From contig JBBDSJ010000130.1 in NCBI GenBank assembly GCA_040905025.1, positions 1 through 64,000 on the forward strand: a stretch of DNA of 64,000 nt. Reading direction: 5' to 3'. This document shows, piece by piece, positions 9,336 to 17,292 of the stretch (its first letter is position 1; the number at the start of each line of letters is the position of its first letter). The notes beneath the pieces were generated by a model. The model was not told the DNA's origin. It did not search any database and saw nothing but the letters and a program-made list of their open reading frames with translations. Source of the stretch: JBBDSJ01 sp040905025. GTDB taxonomy: Bacteria; Pseudomonadota; Gammaproteobacteria; Methylohalomonadales; Methylohalomonadaceae. Made by a program: the position numbers and the translations under genes.

Positions 9336-10169
9336 ATGCAAGATTACGGCAAATATTCCGAATTATTAACCCAGAGCTGGGACAATTTTATCCGCATTCT
9401 GGGTGACTATATACCCAGTTTGCTGGGCGCCCTGATTTTACTGGTCGTCGGTCTGGCACTGGCCTGGGTAGTGCGCTGGCTTATTTTGCGGCTCGGGACC
9501 GGACTTGACCGACTCTATCAACGGCTAGGTTTCGGGAACCAGCTTAGCAGCAATTGGTCAGCACGGCATGTGATATCCGGCATCGCTTTCTGGCTGATTA
9601 TCCTGTTTTTTGTCACGGCAGCGGCAGAAAGCCTCGGTCTGCCCGGTCTGGCAGACTGGCTGAACAAGCTGATCGCGTTTTTGCCGGCGGTCATGGTGAC
9701 ACTGCTGATTATTGTTGTCGGCGTGTTGATTGGCGGTTATGCGCGTGAACGTGTACGTGTTTCCGCCGCCCAGGTTGGGCTGGAACAAACGGCGTTACTG
9801 GGTTCAATTGTCCGGCTGATTATTCTGACTGTTGCCGTTATTCTCGCTTTCCGGCATCTCGGTCTCGATGTTCACCTGATAGAGCAATTATTAATTATTG
9901 CAGTGGCTGCCTTTTTTGCCGCCGTTGCGTTGGCATTTGGACTGGGCGCTGGGCTGACAGTGAATAATATTATTTCATCACACTATGTACGCAAGATGTA
10001 TCACCTGGGCCAACGTGTACGTATTAATGATATTGAGGGCGAGATAGTTGAACTAACGCCAACAGCTGTTGTGCTGGATACAGCCGGCGGCCGCATTGTC
10101 GTACCGGCAAAAAACTTTAACGAACATGCCAGCATATTGCTGGATTTGGATAGTGTCGATGGCCATTAG
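9336..10169 (+). CDS. Mechanosensitive ion channel family protein (MscS-like)
   Basis: 277 residues with several hydrophobic segments at about 25-50, 80-100, 110-135, 155-175 and 180-210. The last of these, AFFAAVALAFGLGAGLTVNN, has the Gly/Ala-rich pattern of the pore-lining TM3 of MscS. A short beta domain follows (RVRINDIEGEIVELTPTAVVLDT). Such channels release solutes on hypo-osmotic shock. The start at 9336 has a clear GGAGG eight bases upstream. Its 3' end overlaps the start of the next gene by 11 bp, so the channel and the two MgtE-type genes are one operon. Confidence 0.85.
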   Translation: MQDYGKYSELLTQSWDNFIRILGDYIPSLLGALILLVVGLALAWVVRWLILRLGTGLDRLYQRLGFGNQLSSNWSARHVISGIAFWLIILFFVTAAAESLGLPGLADWLNKLIAFLPAVMVTLLIIVVGVLIGGYARERVRVSAAQVGLEQTALLGSIVRLIILTVAVILAFRHLGLDVHLIEQLLIIAVAAFFAAVALAFGLGAGLTVNNIISSHYVRKMYHLGQRVRINDIEGEIVELTPTAVVLDTAGGRIVVPAKNFNEHASILLDLDSVDGH

Positions 10170-11025
10170 TCAGTTCACGCTGTCGATACTGGCCGCGCAT
10201 CCACAGAATTCCGCGCAGTCGCTGGAAGTTTTTGAGCCACCGGTGTTGGCATCATTGCTGTCGGAGTTGCCAGCTACTACAGCCGCTGAAATTGTGCATG
10301 AATTACCGCCAGCACTTGCTGCAGCAACATTAACACTGATGGAAAATATGCTGGCCGCATCGGTGATAAAACATCTGGACGCCGACAGGGCAGCATTGAT
10401 CCTGCGTCGCCTTGCACACGCCAAGCGCCATGAAGTCTTCAATCTGTTACCAGCTGCCCAATGGGTCAGTTTACGGATGGTATTGCGTTACCCTGAGGAT
10501 ACTGTCGGCGCAGTGATGGATCCAGATGTGTTGTCAGTGCATGCAGAAATGCCGGTGGAAAATATTTTGAAGAATATGCGGCTGTTCAAGAGCCAATTGC
10601 TGCATACGATATATGTCACGGATCGTAACCATGCATTTAGTGGAATACTGGATATACGCGAATTATTTTTTGCCCGTGACAATCAGCTCGCCGGTGAGCT
10701 TAGCCAGCGCCCGGAAGTCGTCATTACTGCACGTACGCCCCTGCATAGTGTCAAGTCTGATCGGTTCTGGGCGTCCGCCACGGAATATCCTGTTGTCGAT
10801 AATCAACGTCGATTCCTCGGAGTATTGCACCGGAATTCATTATTGCAGGCAATGCAGCATTTACACGATAAAAGTCAGGATGCCGGGCTCGGTGAAACAG
10901 CACTGGCGCTTAGCGAAGTGCTGTGGAGTGCCTGGGCCGGAATATTCAGCGGCGCAGCGCCAATAGCCGCAGTGCCGCCGTCCACTGTTACTCAATCCAG
11001 GCAGGAGAATACGGATGAGTCATGA
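10159..11025 (+). CDS. Soluble MgtE-like protein: N-domain plus CBS pair, no membrane part
   Basis: 288 residues from the ATG at 10159, which overlaps the preceding stop. Residues about 15-115 resemble the superhelical MgtE N domain (PPVLASLLSELPATTAAEIV, LDADRAALILRRLAHAKRH). About 130-260 resemble a CBS pair (DTVGAVMDPDVLSVHAEMPV, YPVVDNQRRFLGVLHRNSLL). No transmembrane segment follows. In MgtE these two domains sense Mg2+ and gate the pore. A free copy beside a complete mgtE could be a regulatory partner or a degenerate duplicate. It overlaps mgtE by 11 bp. Confidence 0.75.
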   Translation: MAISQFTLSILAAHPQNSAQSLEVFEPPVLASLLSELPATTAAEIVHELPPALAAATLTLMENMLAASVIKHLDADRAALILRRLAHAKRHEVFNLLPAAQWVSLRMVLRYPEDTVGAVMDPDVLSVHAEMPVENILKNMRLFKSQLLHTIYVTDRNHAFSGILDIRELFFARDNQLAGELSQRPEVVITARTPLHSVKSDRFWASATEYPVVDNQRRFLGVLHRNSLLQAMQHLHDKSQDAGLGETALALSEVLWSAWAGIFSGAAPIAAVPPSTVTQSRQENTDES

Positions 11026-12322
11026 TCACAGTCAGGCTGTGCTGGAATTGCATCAGCAGATGATTGGCCGCTATCCGGCCGAGGCAACGTCACGGCTGGA
11101 AGAGCTTGAGGCTGTAGAGGCTGCCCGGATACTGGGCGAATTGCCGGTCGCTGATACCATCAATATATGGCAGCGATTTTCCCCGGAAATTGGCAAGCGG
11201 ATATTGCGCGAGATGCCTCTGGCGCAGGCAATTGAAGTCATGGACAAGATTGAGCCGGGTCGTGCGGCCTTGTTGTTGCGCGGGCAGGAACCGGCATTAA
11301 TTAATGATCTGCTGGCAGGCGTCAAACCGGAAATTGCCGAAGATATTGGCAAGGCACTTGCGTACCCACCGGATAGCGCCGGTGCTTTGATGGATACCAA
11401 TGTTATTTATTTCCATCCCGAAATGATTGTCAGCGCTGCATTGGCCCGTCTCCGTGCCCAGCAACGCCGGGGTTTTCGCGTGGTTTTTGTGGTTGATGAT
11501 GACCAACATCTGGTGGGTATGGTGGAAATTCAGGATCTGGCACTGGCCGATGGCAATGATCGCTTGATCAAGCTGGTACGTAAAATTCCGGCACTGGTTT
11601 CCGAGTTGACTACCAAGGAAGAAATTGTCGAAATCCTGGACCGTTACCGGTTGACCGATCTGGCAGTAGTTGATTTTGGCGAAAGGCTTATAGGTGTGGT
11701 GCGTTATCACGCGTTGATGGATGCCGCACGCGAGGAATCCAGTGCTGATATCCAGACCATGGTCGGTGTCAGCAAGGATGAGAGAGCTTTTTCCAGTGTC
11801 GGCTTTACCGTGTGCAAACGTTTGCCCTGGCTGCATATAAACCTGGTGACTGCATTTATGGCGGCGGCGGTTGTCGGAATTTTTGAAGATACTATTGCGG
11901 CGTATACTGCATTGGCTGTGCTTTTACCGGTTGTTGCCGGCCAGTCTGGTAACGCCGGTGCCCAGGCACTCGCAGTCACCATGCGTGGTCTGGCTTTGCG
12001 TGAAGCCCGTATCCGCGACTGGAAAAGAATTGTTATGAAAGAATTTAATGTCGGTTTGCTAAATGGTATAGCGGTTGCCATTACAGCGGCCGTATGCGCT
12101 GGCATCTGGAGTGGTTCTGTCGGCATAGCCATTATTCTGAGCTTGTCAATGATCATATCCCTGGTGATTGCCGGGGTAACCGGGGCCGCAATACCGATTT
12201 TGCTTACCAGATTCGGCCAGGATCCGGCCACAGCGTCATCAATTTTCCTGACAACTGTCACAGATGTTGCCGGTTTTTTCAGTTTTTTGGGAATTGCGAC
12301 ACTTCTGGCCGGTCTGTTATAG
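11015..12322 (+). CDS. mgtE: MgtE magnesium transporter
   Basis: 435 residues with the full MgtE architecture. The N domain covers about 1-115 (EAARILGELPV, KRILREMPLAQAIEVMDKI). The CBS pair covers about 120-245, starting AGALMDTNVI. Five membrane helices run from about 265 to the end. The pore signature LLPVVAGQSGNAGAQ and the acidic motif VTDVAGFFSFLG are both present. MgtE conducts Mg2+ down its gradient and closes when cytosolic Mg2+ is high. Co-transcription with a channel protein and a soluble N/CBS protein is implied by the overlaps. Confidence 0.93.
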   Translation: MSHDHSQAVLELHQQMIGRYPAEATSRLEELEAVEAARILGELPVADTINIWQRFSPEIGKRILREMPLAQAIEVMDKIEPGRAALLLRGQEPALINDLLAGVKPEIAEDIGKALAYPPDSAGALMDTNVIYFHPEMIVSAALARLRAQQRRGFRVVFVVDDDQHLVGMVEIQDLALADGNDRLIKLVRKIPALVSELTTKEEIVEILDRYRLTDLAVVDFGERLIGVVRYHALMDAAREESSADIQTMVGVSKDERAFSSVGFTVCKRLPWLHINLVTAFMAAAVVGIFEDTIAAYTALAVLLPVVAGQSGNAGAQALAVTMRGLALREARIRDWKRIVMKEFNVGLLNGIAVAITAAVCAGIWSGSVGIAIILSLSMIISLVIAGVTGAAIPILLTRFGQDPATASSIFLTTVTDVAGFFSFLGIATLLAGLL

Positions 12323-12486
12323 AGTACAATTCCAGCCCAATCAGACGCTTTCCTTTCGCTGGTGCAGGCCTGGATTTCCAATCCCCCTGTTTTGAAAATC
12401 AGTCGTCAAGTTCAATTTGATGGATGGACTGAATTTCCACTGTTGGCGTCCTGATACCATTCCTCTAATTTTAATTCAGGTGCAGT

Positions 12487-13011
12487 ATGTATTTGTCAAA
12501 AATGATCGGTTACGCAGTATGTTTCTGGATGGCGGGCAGCGTTATTGCGGCTGCATGTGTAAATGATATTCCAGATACTCAACAAATTTACGGCTGGAAA
12601 GAGAAAGTCAGGGTCTATCCCTCCGAAATGCTGTTTCGTGCCAAGCTGGACAGTGGCGCGAAAACATCTTCCATCAATGCAACCAGTATCAAGGAAATCA
12701 AGCGCGACGGCGATGACTGGGTGCGTTTTACAATCAATAATCTGGATGGTGATGAAGACACGCTGGAACTCGAAGTCGAGCGATTCGTAAAAATAAAACA
12801 ACATGAAGGCCCGTCTGATCGGCGTCCGGTTGTCAGGATGGGTATCTGTCTTGGTACACTTTATAAAGAAGTCGAGGTTAATCTGGTTGATCGGTCAAAA
12901 TTTATCACAGGTATGCTGATAGGGCGCGCTTTTATGGAAAAGGATGTGTTAATCGATCCCTCCACTACTTACTCTTATCCTGCCAAATGCAAAGTTGACG
13001 ACAAAAAATGA
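12487..13011 (+). CDS. Exported retropepsin-like protease of the ATP-grasp/transglutaminase module
   Basis: 174 residues of the same family as the protein at 328-807: RAKLDSGAKTSSINA is the D-S-G-A active-site motif and GMLIGRAFMEKDVLIDP the second conserved segment. Unlike that copy it starts with a signal peptide (about residues 1-23, ending VIAAAC), so it should be periplasmic or, if the Cys is lipidated, membrane-anchored. Its stop overlaps the start of the next gene (ATGA). Iyer and Aravind's gene-neighbourhood work on amidoligases linked this family with inactive transglutaminase-7TM proteins and RimK-like ligases, exactly the order here. Confidence 0.8.
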   Translation: MYLSKMIGYAVCFWMAGSVIAAACVNDIPDTQQIYGWKEKVRVYPSEMLFRAKLDSGAKTSSINATSIKEIKRDGDDWVRFTINNLDGDEDTLELEVERFVKIKQHEGPSDRRPVVRMGICLGTLYKEVEVNLVDRSKFITGMLIGRAFMEKDVLIDPSTTYSYPAKCKVDDKK

Positions 13012-14537
13012 GTAAGACACCACTTTATTGGCTGGCCGGAGTTCTGACTATTATCGGTAGTCTTTTCTTTGGCTATAAATGGATGTACATGGGTTACCCG
13101 TTAGTGCCGGGTACATCTGCAGATATCTGGCAGGTTGAAGTCAAGCTCAGCTTTAATGCAGCGAATGAGCCCATCAAGGTAGGGCTGTATGTTCCCGGTA
13201 ATAACCGCAAGTTTACCTTGCTTGATGAAAACTTCATTTCACGCGGGTTTGGCCTGTCGACGGTTCGCGAGAATGGTAACCGGCGTGCCATCTGGTCAGT
13301 GCGTACTGCCAACGGTTCGCAGGCGCTTTATTACCGTACCACAGCAGAACAATTTGACAGTGGCAGCGGTGGTGACACGGTCCGGGTGATGCCTGAGGTC
13401 ATGGATCATGAGTTCCAGGGTGCGGAATTTGAAGTGGCCAAAAATATTCTGCAGTCAGCGCAACAGCAATCGGCGGATCTTGATACGCTGGTTGCGCAAC
13501 TGGTGAAGCGTGCCAATGATCCCGCGGATGATGATATTGCACTGCTGTTGAAGGGCGATACATCCGTCGAGAACCGCATAAGAATCACTGCCCGCTTGCT
13601 TGCTCTTGCCTATGTTCCCGCCCGTATGATGCATGGTCTTTATATGGTTGAGCGGCGTGGTGATGCACCACTGGAACCATGGCTGGAAGTTTTTGATGAA
13701 AAGAACTGGCGGCCATTTGATCCCGTAACCGGCCAGACAGGTGTTGCGGACAATTACCTGGTATTTTGGCGTGGCGATGATTCGCTCGTCAGTATCGACG
13801 GTGCCGAAAATGTGCAAACCAGGATTTCCCTGCAAAAGCTCGAGCTGGAAGCTGTCGAAGCCGCGGCCGCACGTCGGCATTACCTGAGCCCGGTGCTTGA
13901 AGGTATGTCGCTTTCCAGCCTGCCGCTTGCCACCCAGAATGTTTACAAGATTTTGCTGCTGATCCCGATTGGCGCATTCTTGCTTGTCATTATGCGTAAT
14001 GTTATTGGCATCAAGACCTTCGGTACATTCATGCCGGTATTGATAGCATTATCATTCCGTGAAACCCAGTTGCTCTGGGGCATTACCCTGTTCTGTATTG
14101 TTGTCACGCTGGGTTTGAGTATCCGCTTTGCGCTTGACCGGCTGAAACTGTTGCTTGTGCCGAGGTTGACGGCTGTATTGACCATCGTTGTGTTGCTGAT
14201 GATGATAATAAGCATAATCACCAATCATTTCGGTATCGAATCGGGCCTGTCGATAGCGTTGTTCCCGATGGTCATTATCACAATGACGATTGAGCGCATG
14301 TCAATTGTCTGGGATGAGCGTGGTGCCAATGATGCAATCAAGCAGGGTCTTGGCAGTCTGCTTTGCGCTGCGCTGGCATATCTGTTAATGAGCAACAGCC
14401 ACGTTTCGCATCTGTTCACGGTATTCCCGGAATTGTTGTTGATACTGCTGGCGGCAACACTGTTACTGGGCCGCTATACCGGTTACCGTTTGCTTGAATT
14501 GAGCCGTTTCAAGGCACTGCTGGATCCGGTCAAATGA
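13008..14537 (+). CDS. Inactive transglutaminase domain fused to seven transmembrane helices
   Basis: 509 residues. An N-terminal membrane segment (about 5-27) precedes a periplasmic transglutaminase-like domain at about 30-290. Its core has LALAYVPARMMHGLYMVE and PWLEVFDEKNWRPFDP but appears to lack the catalytic cysteine. About seven hydrophobic helices fill residues 305-495. This is the PF14400/PF14402 pair ('inactive transglutaminase' plus '7TM transglutaminase-like'). It overlaps the genes on both sides by 4 bp, so the three proteins are translationally coupled. The domain probably binds a peptide in the periplasm and passes a signal or substrate inward, but that is inference. Confidence 0.82.
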   Translation: MSKTPLYWLAGVLTIIGSLFFGYKWMYMGYPLVPGTSADIWQVEVKLSFNAANEPIKVGLYVPGNNRKFTLLDENFISRGFGLSTVRENGNRRAIWSVRTANGSQALYYRTTAEQFDSGSGGDTVRVMPEVMDHEFQGAEFEVAKNILQSAQQQSADLDTLVAQLVKRANDPADDDIALLLKGDTSVENRIRITARLLALAYVPARMMHGLYMVERRGDAPLEPWLEVFDEKNWRPFDPVTGQTGVADNYLVFWRGDDSLVSIDGAENVQTRISLQKLELEAVEAAAARRHYLSPVLEGMSLSSLPLATQNVYKILLLIPIGAFLLVIMRNVIGIKTFGTFMPVLIALSFRETQLLWGITLFCIVVTLGLSIRFALDRLKLLLVPRLTAVLTIVVLLMMIISIITNHFGIESGLSIALFPMVIITMTIERMSIVWDERGANDAIKQGLGSLLCAALAYLLMSNSHVSHLFTVFPELLLILLAATLLLGRYTGYRLLELSRFKALLDPVK

Positions 14538-15490
14538 GGTCTTTACTGGCGACAGCGCGGAAACTCAGGGAAGCCGGTGTGCTGGCGATCAATGCACGCA
14601 ATTGCGAATATACGCTCGCTTACAATCCGCGCCGTTTGTATCCGTTGGTGGACGACAAGCTGCGTACAAAAGAGATTATGCTGCAGGCCGGTCTGCGGGT
14701 GCCGGAATTATATGGTGTTGTTGAAATTGAACACCAGATCTCGGAACTGACCGCGTTTTTATCCAAGTATGATGATTTTGTTATCAAGCCGGCACAAGGC
14801 ACCGGTGGTGATGGCATTATTGTGGTTACCGGCCGGGTAGGTGGAATGTATCGCAAGGCCAGTGGCAACCTGATGTCGGAACAGGAAATGGCCCATCATG
14901 TTTCGAGTACGCTCAGCGGTTTGTACAGTCTTGGTGGACACAATGACAAGGCAATTGTCGAGTCACGGGTAATATTTGATCCGGTGTTTGAAAAGATCAG
15001 TTTCCAGGGTGTGCCGGATATCCGTATTATTATTTTTCTCGGCGTCCCGGTAATGGCGATGGTGCGTTTGCCAACCCGCGCTTCCGATGGCAAGGCCAAT
15101 CTGCATCAGGGAGCTATCGGTGCCGGCATTGATATTGCCACTGGTAAAACCATGACCGCTGTCTGGCACAACAATGTCATTGATCGGCATCCCGATACAC
15201 ACTATCCGATCACTGATATACAGGTGCCTCACTGGGATGAATTACTGGAAATATCGACACGCTGTCATGAACTGATCGGACTGGGTTACTTCGGGGTTGA
15301 TCTGGTGCTGGATAAAGATGAAGGTCCGATGATTCTGGAACTGAATGCGCGCCCCGGCCTGAATATCCAGATTGCCAATCGCCGTGGTTTGCTGCACCGG
15401 CTTGAACACATCAAAAAACATGCGGCAAAATTGCGCGACCCGGCCAGCCGTATTGCCTTTGCGAAAGAAGAAATTGCGTCGATGCTCTGA
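14534..15490 (+). CDS. RimK-related alpha-L-glutamate ligase-like ATP-grasp protein
   Basis: 318 residues. ATP-grasp features are DDFVIKPAQGTGGDGIIVV (nucleotide-binding loop) and PMILELNARPGLNIQIANR (metal-binding C-terminal motif). It is the cytoplasmic ligase of the three-gene module and matches the family annotated as alpha-L-glutamate ligase-related. The substrate is unknown. By analogy to RimK it would add an amino acid to a peptide or protein end. It begins at the ATG overlapping the stop of the 7TM gene and is followed after 37 bp by a strong terminator, closing the operon. Confidence 0.85.
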   Translation: MRSLLATARKLREAGVLAINARNCEYTLAYNPRRLYPLVDDKLRTKEIMLQAGLRVPELYGVVEIEHQISELTAFLSKYDDFVIKPAQGTGGDGIIVVTGRVGGMYRKASGNLMSEQEMAHHVSSTLSGLYSLGGHNDKAIVESRVIFDPVFEKISFQGVPDIRIIIFLGVPVMAMVRLPTRASDGKANLHQGAIGAGIDIATGKTMTAVWHNNVIDRHPDTHYPITDIQVPHWDELLEISTRCHELIGLGYFGVDLVLDKDEGPMILELNARPGLNIQIANRRGLLHRLEHIKKHAAKLRDPASRIAFAKEEIASML

Positions 15491-15501
15491 TAATTCATGG
15501 A

Positions 15502-15524
15502 TGGATTAATCAGAGCTTCCTTAA
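15502..15524 (+). repeat. Repeat element, single end
   Basis: GGATTAATCAGAGCTTCCTTAA matches one terminal repeat of the family defined at 53063-53222. No second end is visible nearby. The end lies directly before the terminator. Confidence 0.5.
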
Positions 15525-15526
15525 AT

Positions 15527-15561
15527 AAAAAAAGCCCACAATATTTATTGCGGGCTTTTTT
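15527..15561 (+). terminator. Rho-independent terminator of the ATP-grasp operon
   Basis: A-tract, then stem GCCCACAAT / ATTGCGGGC around an ATTT loop (one mismatch), then six T. The A and T tracts make it usable from both strands. Confidence 0.88.
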
Positions 15562-15572
15562 GATGCAGTCAA

Positions 15573-15674
15573 TGGCTGGGGGAAGAGGATTACTCCGGCC
15601 TTGCGGCTCTCGCCCTTCGGGCCAGCGGCACTTTGCGCCGCTGTTCCGATCCGCTTGCGCGGATCGGTCGAACC
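15573..15674 (-). pseudogene. tRNA-Gln 3' end split in the T loop by a 77-bp palindromic element
   Basis: Bases 15573-15590 are identical to the first 18 bases of the intact tRNA-Gln 3' end at 15749-15766. The next tRNA bases TCGAACC resume only at 15668-15674. Between them, 15591-15667 is a GC-rich 77-bp insert with nested hairpins, including CCGATCCGC/GCGGATCGG (9 bp) and AGCGGC/GCCGCT. After TCGAACC the similarity to the tRNA ends, so this is a 3' remnant and not a second functional tRNA. Confidence 0.75.
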
Positions 15675-15716
15675 GGTTTGTTGTTGTGGAGGTTCGAATT
15701 CTTGTTTCCATAAATT

Positions 15717-15745
15717 AAAAACCCGCCAGTGGGCGGGTTGTTTTT
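15717..15745 (-). terminator. Terminator downstream of tRNA-Gln
   Basis: On the minus strand the tRNA is followed by AAAAACAACCCGCC, loop, GGCGGGTTT. The stem is ACCCGCC/GGCGGGT with A and T tracts on both sides. It begins four bases after the encoded CCA. Confidence 0.8.
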
Positions 15746-15748
15746 AAA

Positions 15749-15822
15749 TGGCTGGGGGAAGAGGATTCGAACCTCTACTGACGGAGTCAGAGTCCGTAGT
15801 CCTACCGTTAGACGATCCCCCA
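15749..15822 (-). tRNA. tRNA-Gln (anticodon CTG)
   Basis: 74 nt including an encoded CCA (complement of 15749-15751). Read on the minus strand: acceptor TGGGGGA pairing with TCCCCCA; D arm containing AACGGTAGGAC; anticodon stem ACGGA/TCCGT around loop CTCTGAC (anticodon CTG); T arm GAGGTTCGAATCCTC; discriminator G. The acceptor and anticodon match glutamine tRNAs of gammaproteobacteria. Confidence 0.95.
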
Positions 15823-15874
15823 ATGACAAGTTAAAAGTGACAAGTCTAAAGTTAAAAGCTGGCGAGTATTGCTG

Positions 15875-16231
15875 TCAACTTTCAGTCCGGCGTCGGCAAT
15901 ACTTGATGAGCCCTTGCAGCATCATGGAAATTCCCCGGCATTCCTGAATCAGCCGATTTGCATCCGTGTTATTGATAATTTCAAGCTGCTGGCAAATTGT
16001 TAACTGTGATCTCAATTCACCACAAGAACCTTTGGCAATGGCCAGGTAATGAGAGAATTGCCTGCTGGAATTTCGTTCGAAGCCTTCAGCGATATTCGAG
16101 GATATCGAAATCGCTGCACGAGTCATCTGGTCTTTCAGGGCATGATCCCGGCAGGAAATCAGCGCCCGGTAGATATTGACTGCAAGTGCGACGCTGCGTT
16201 TCCAGACATCCAGATTTTCAAAGGCATCCAT
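15875..16231 (-). CDS. Four-helix-bundle protein of the 23S rRNA intervening-sequence family
   Basis: 118 residues of the S23/IVS family (PF05635). Typical segments are MDAFENLDVWKRSVALAVNI at the start, DQMTRAAISISSNIAEGFER in the middle and an amphipathic C-terminal helix with QLEIINNTDANRLI. Family members form four-helix bundles and occur inside 23S intervening sequences or as stand-alone genes. Their molecular function is not established. Here the gene sits between tRNA-Gln and rpsI, and both flanks carry degenerate AAAGT-type short repeats. That suggests it arrived as an insertion. Confidence 0.85.
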   Translation of the reverse strand: MDAFENLDVWKRSVALAVNIYRALISCRDHALKDQMTRAAISISSNIAEGFERNSSRQFSHYLAIAKGSCGELRSQLTICQQLEIINNTDANRLIQECRGISMMLQGLIKYCRRRTES

Positions 16232-16243
16232 GCCCGTCTTTTC

Positions 16244-16271
16244 ACTTTGTACTTTGTACTTTGGACTTTTT
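16244..16271. repeat. Heptamer tandem repeat ACTTTGT x4
   Basis: Four consecutive 7-bp units: ACTTTGT, ACTTTGT, ACTTTGG, ACTTTTT. They lie just upstream of the four-helix-bundle gene on its coding strand. Looser copies of the same motif occur on its other flank (about 15828-15857). Confidence 0.8.
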
Positions 16272-16280
16272 ACTGCCGTG

Positions 16281-16670
16281 TTAACGCTTGCTGTATTGCG
16301 GACGCTTACGGGCTTTGTGCAGGCCAATCTTCTTGCGTTCAACTTCGCGGGAATCGCGGGTGACAAAACCAGCCCGGCGCAGCGGTGACAACAGTGTGTT
16401 GTCATACAGCACCAGGGCGCGGGTAATGCCGTGACGGATGGCGCCGGCCTGGCCGGAAATGCCGCCACCGCTGACGGTAATATCGATATCAAACTGATCA
16501 GTCAGTTCGACCAGTTCCAGCGGCTGGCGTACCAGCATGCGACCGGTTTCGCGGCCAAAATAAACGTCCAGCGGACGCTTGTTGATAGTAATCTGGCCAT
16601 TGCCGCGACGCAGAAAAACACGTGCTGATGAGCTCTTGCGGCGACCGGTGCTATAAAACTGTTCAGTCAT
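16281..16670 (-). CDS. rpsI: 30S ribosomal protein S9
   Basis: 129 residues, one shorter than the E. coli protein. It begins MTEQFYSTGRRKSSSARVFL and ends in the basic tail KARKRPQYSKR, whose last residues reach the P-site tRNA in the ribosome. GGGISGQAGAIRHGITRAL is the conserved centre. It lies 23 bp downstream of rplM, the universal bacterial order, and the two share a transcript. Confidence 0.98.
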   Translation of the reverse strand: MTEQFYSTGRRKSSSARVFLRRGNGQITINKRPLDVYFGRETGRMLVRQPLELVELTDQFDIDITVSGGGISGQAGAIRHGITRALVLYDNTLLSPLRRAGFVTRDSREVERKKIGLHKARKRPQYSKR

Positions 16671-16693
16671 GGAATGGGTTCCGGTTCAGGAAA

Positions 16694-17122
16694 TTAGATT
16701 TCAAGCGGCTGCGGCTGTTGTGCGCTGTGCTGGTGGTCCGCACCGGCATACACTTTCAGCTTGCGAAACATGGCACGACCCAGCGGGCCTTTCGGCAGCA
16801 TGCCTTTTACCGCGAGTTCGATTACACGTTCCGGCTTGTCGGCCACGAGTTTGTCAAAACTGGTGGTTTTCAGACCGCCCGGATAACCGGAGTGACGGTA
16901 ATACAGTTTATCAGTGGTCTTGCGGCCAGTGACTTTGACACCGCCAGCATTGACAACGACGATATAATCGCCGGTATCGATATTCGGGGTATAGACAGGT
17001 TTATGCTTGCCACGCAGGCGCTTGGCGATTTCACTGGCCAGACGGCCCAGTGTTTTGCCATTGGCATCAACGACATACCAGTCGCGGCGCAGCTCAGCAG
17101 GTTTGGCGGTGTAGGTTTTCAT
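16694..17122 (-). CDS. rplM: 50S ribosomal protein L13
   Basis: 142 residues, the exact E. coli length, beginning MKTYTAKPAELRRDWYVVDA. Other conserved parts are LGRLASEIAKRLRGKHKPVY and MLPKGPLGRAMFRKLKVYAG. It is the first gene of the rplM-rpsI operon and is divergent from coq7. The 170-bp gap to coq7 must hold both promoters. Confidence 0.98.
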   Translation of the reverse strand: MKTYTAKPAELRRDWYVVDANGKTLGRLASEIAKRLRGKHKPVYTPNIDTGDYIVVVNAGGVKVTGRKTTDKLYYRHSGYPGGLKTTSFDKLVADKPERVIELAVKGMLPKGPLGRAMFRKLKVYAGADHQHSAQQPQPLEI

Positions 17123-17292
17123 TGCTTATTCAACAGGTTATCGGGTCGCTAAAGGGGGCGAATAGTAAGGCTTTGCGGCCGTTGCTGTCAACCTGTGTGG
17201 CCGCTATAAGGTGCCTTTATGCAGGCCGGCTGAAGCCGCGCTAGAATAGTCTGAATCACACTCTTTCAGCAACGATTAACCCGTATACCGTC

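Noticed and set aside
15675..15716. Second tRNA remnant on the + strand (GGAGGTTCGAATTC then TTTCCA)
   Set aside because: The T-loop-like words are there but the stem does not pair and no acceptor end can be found, so it was not annotated.
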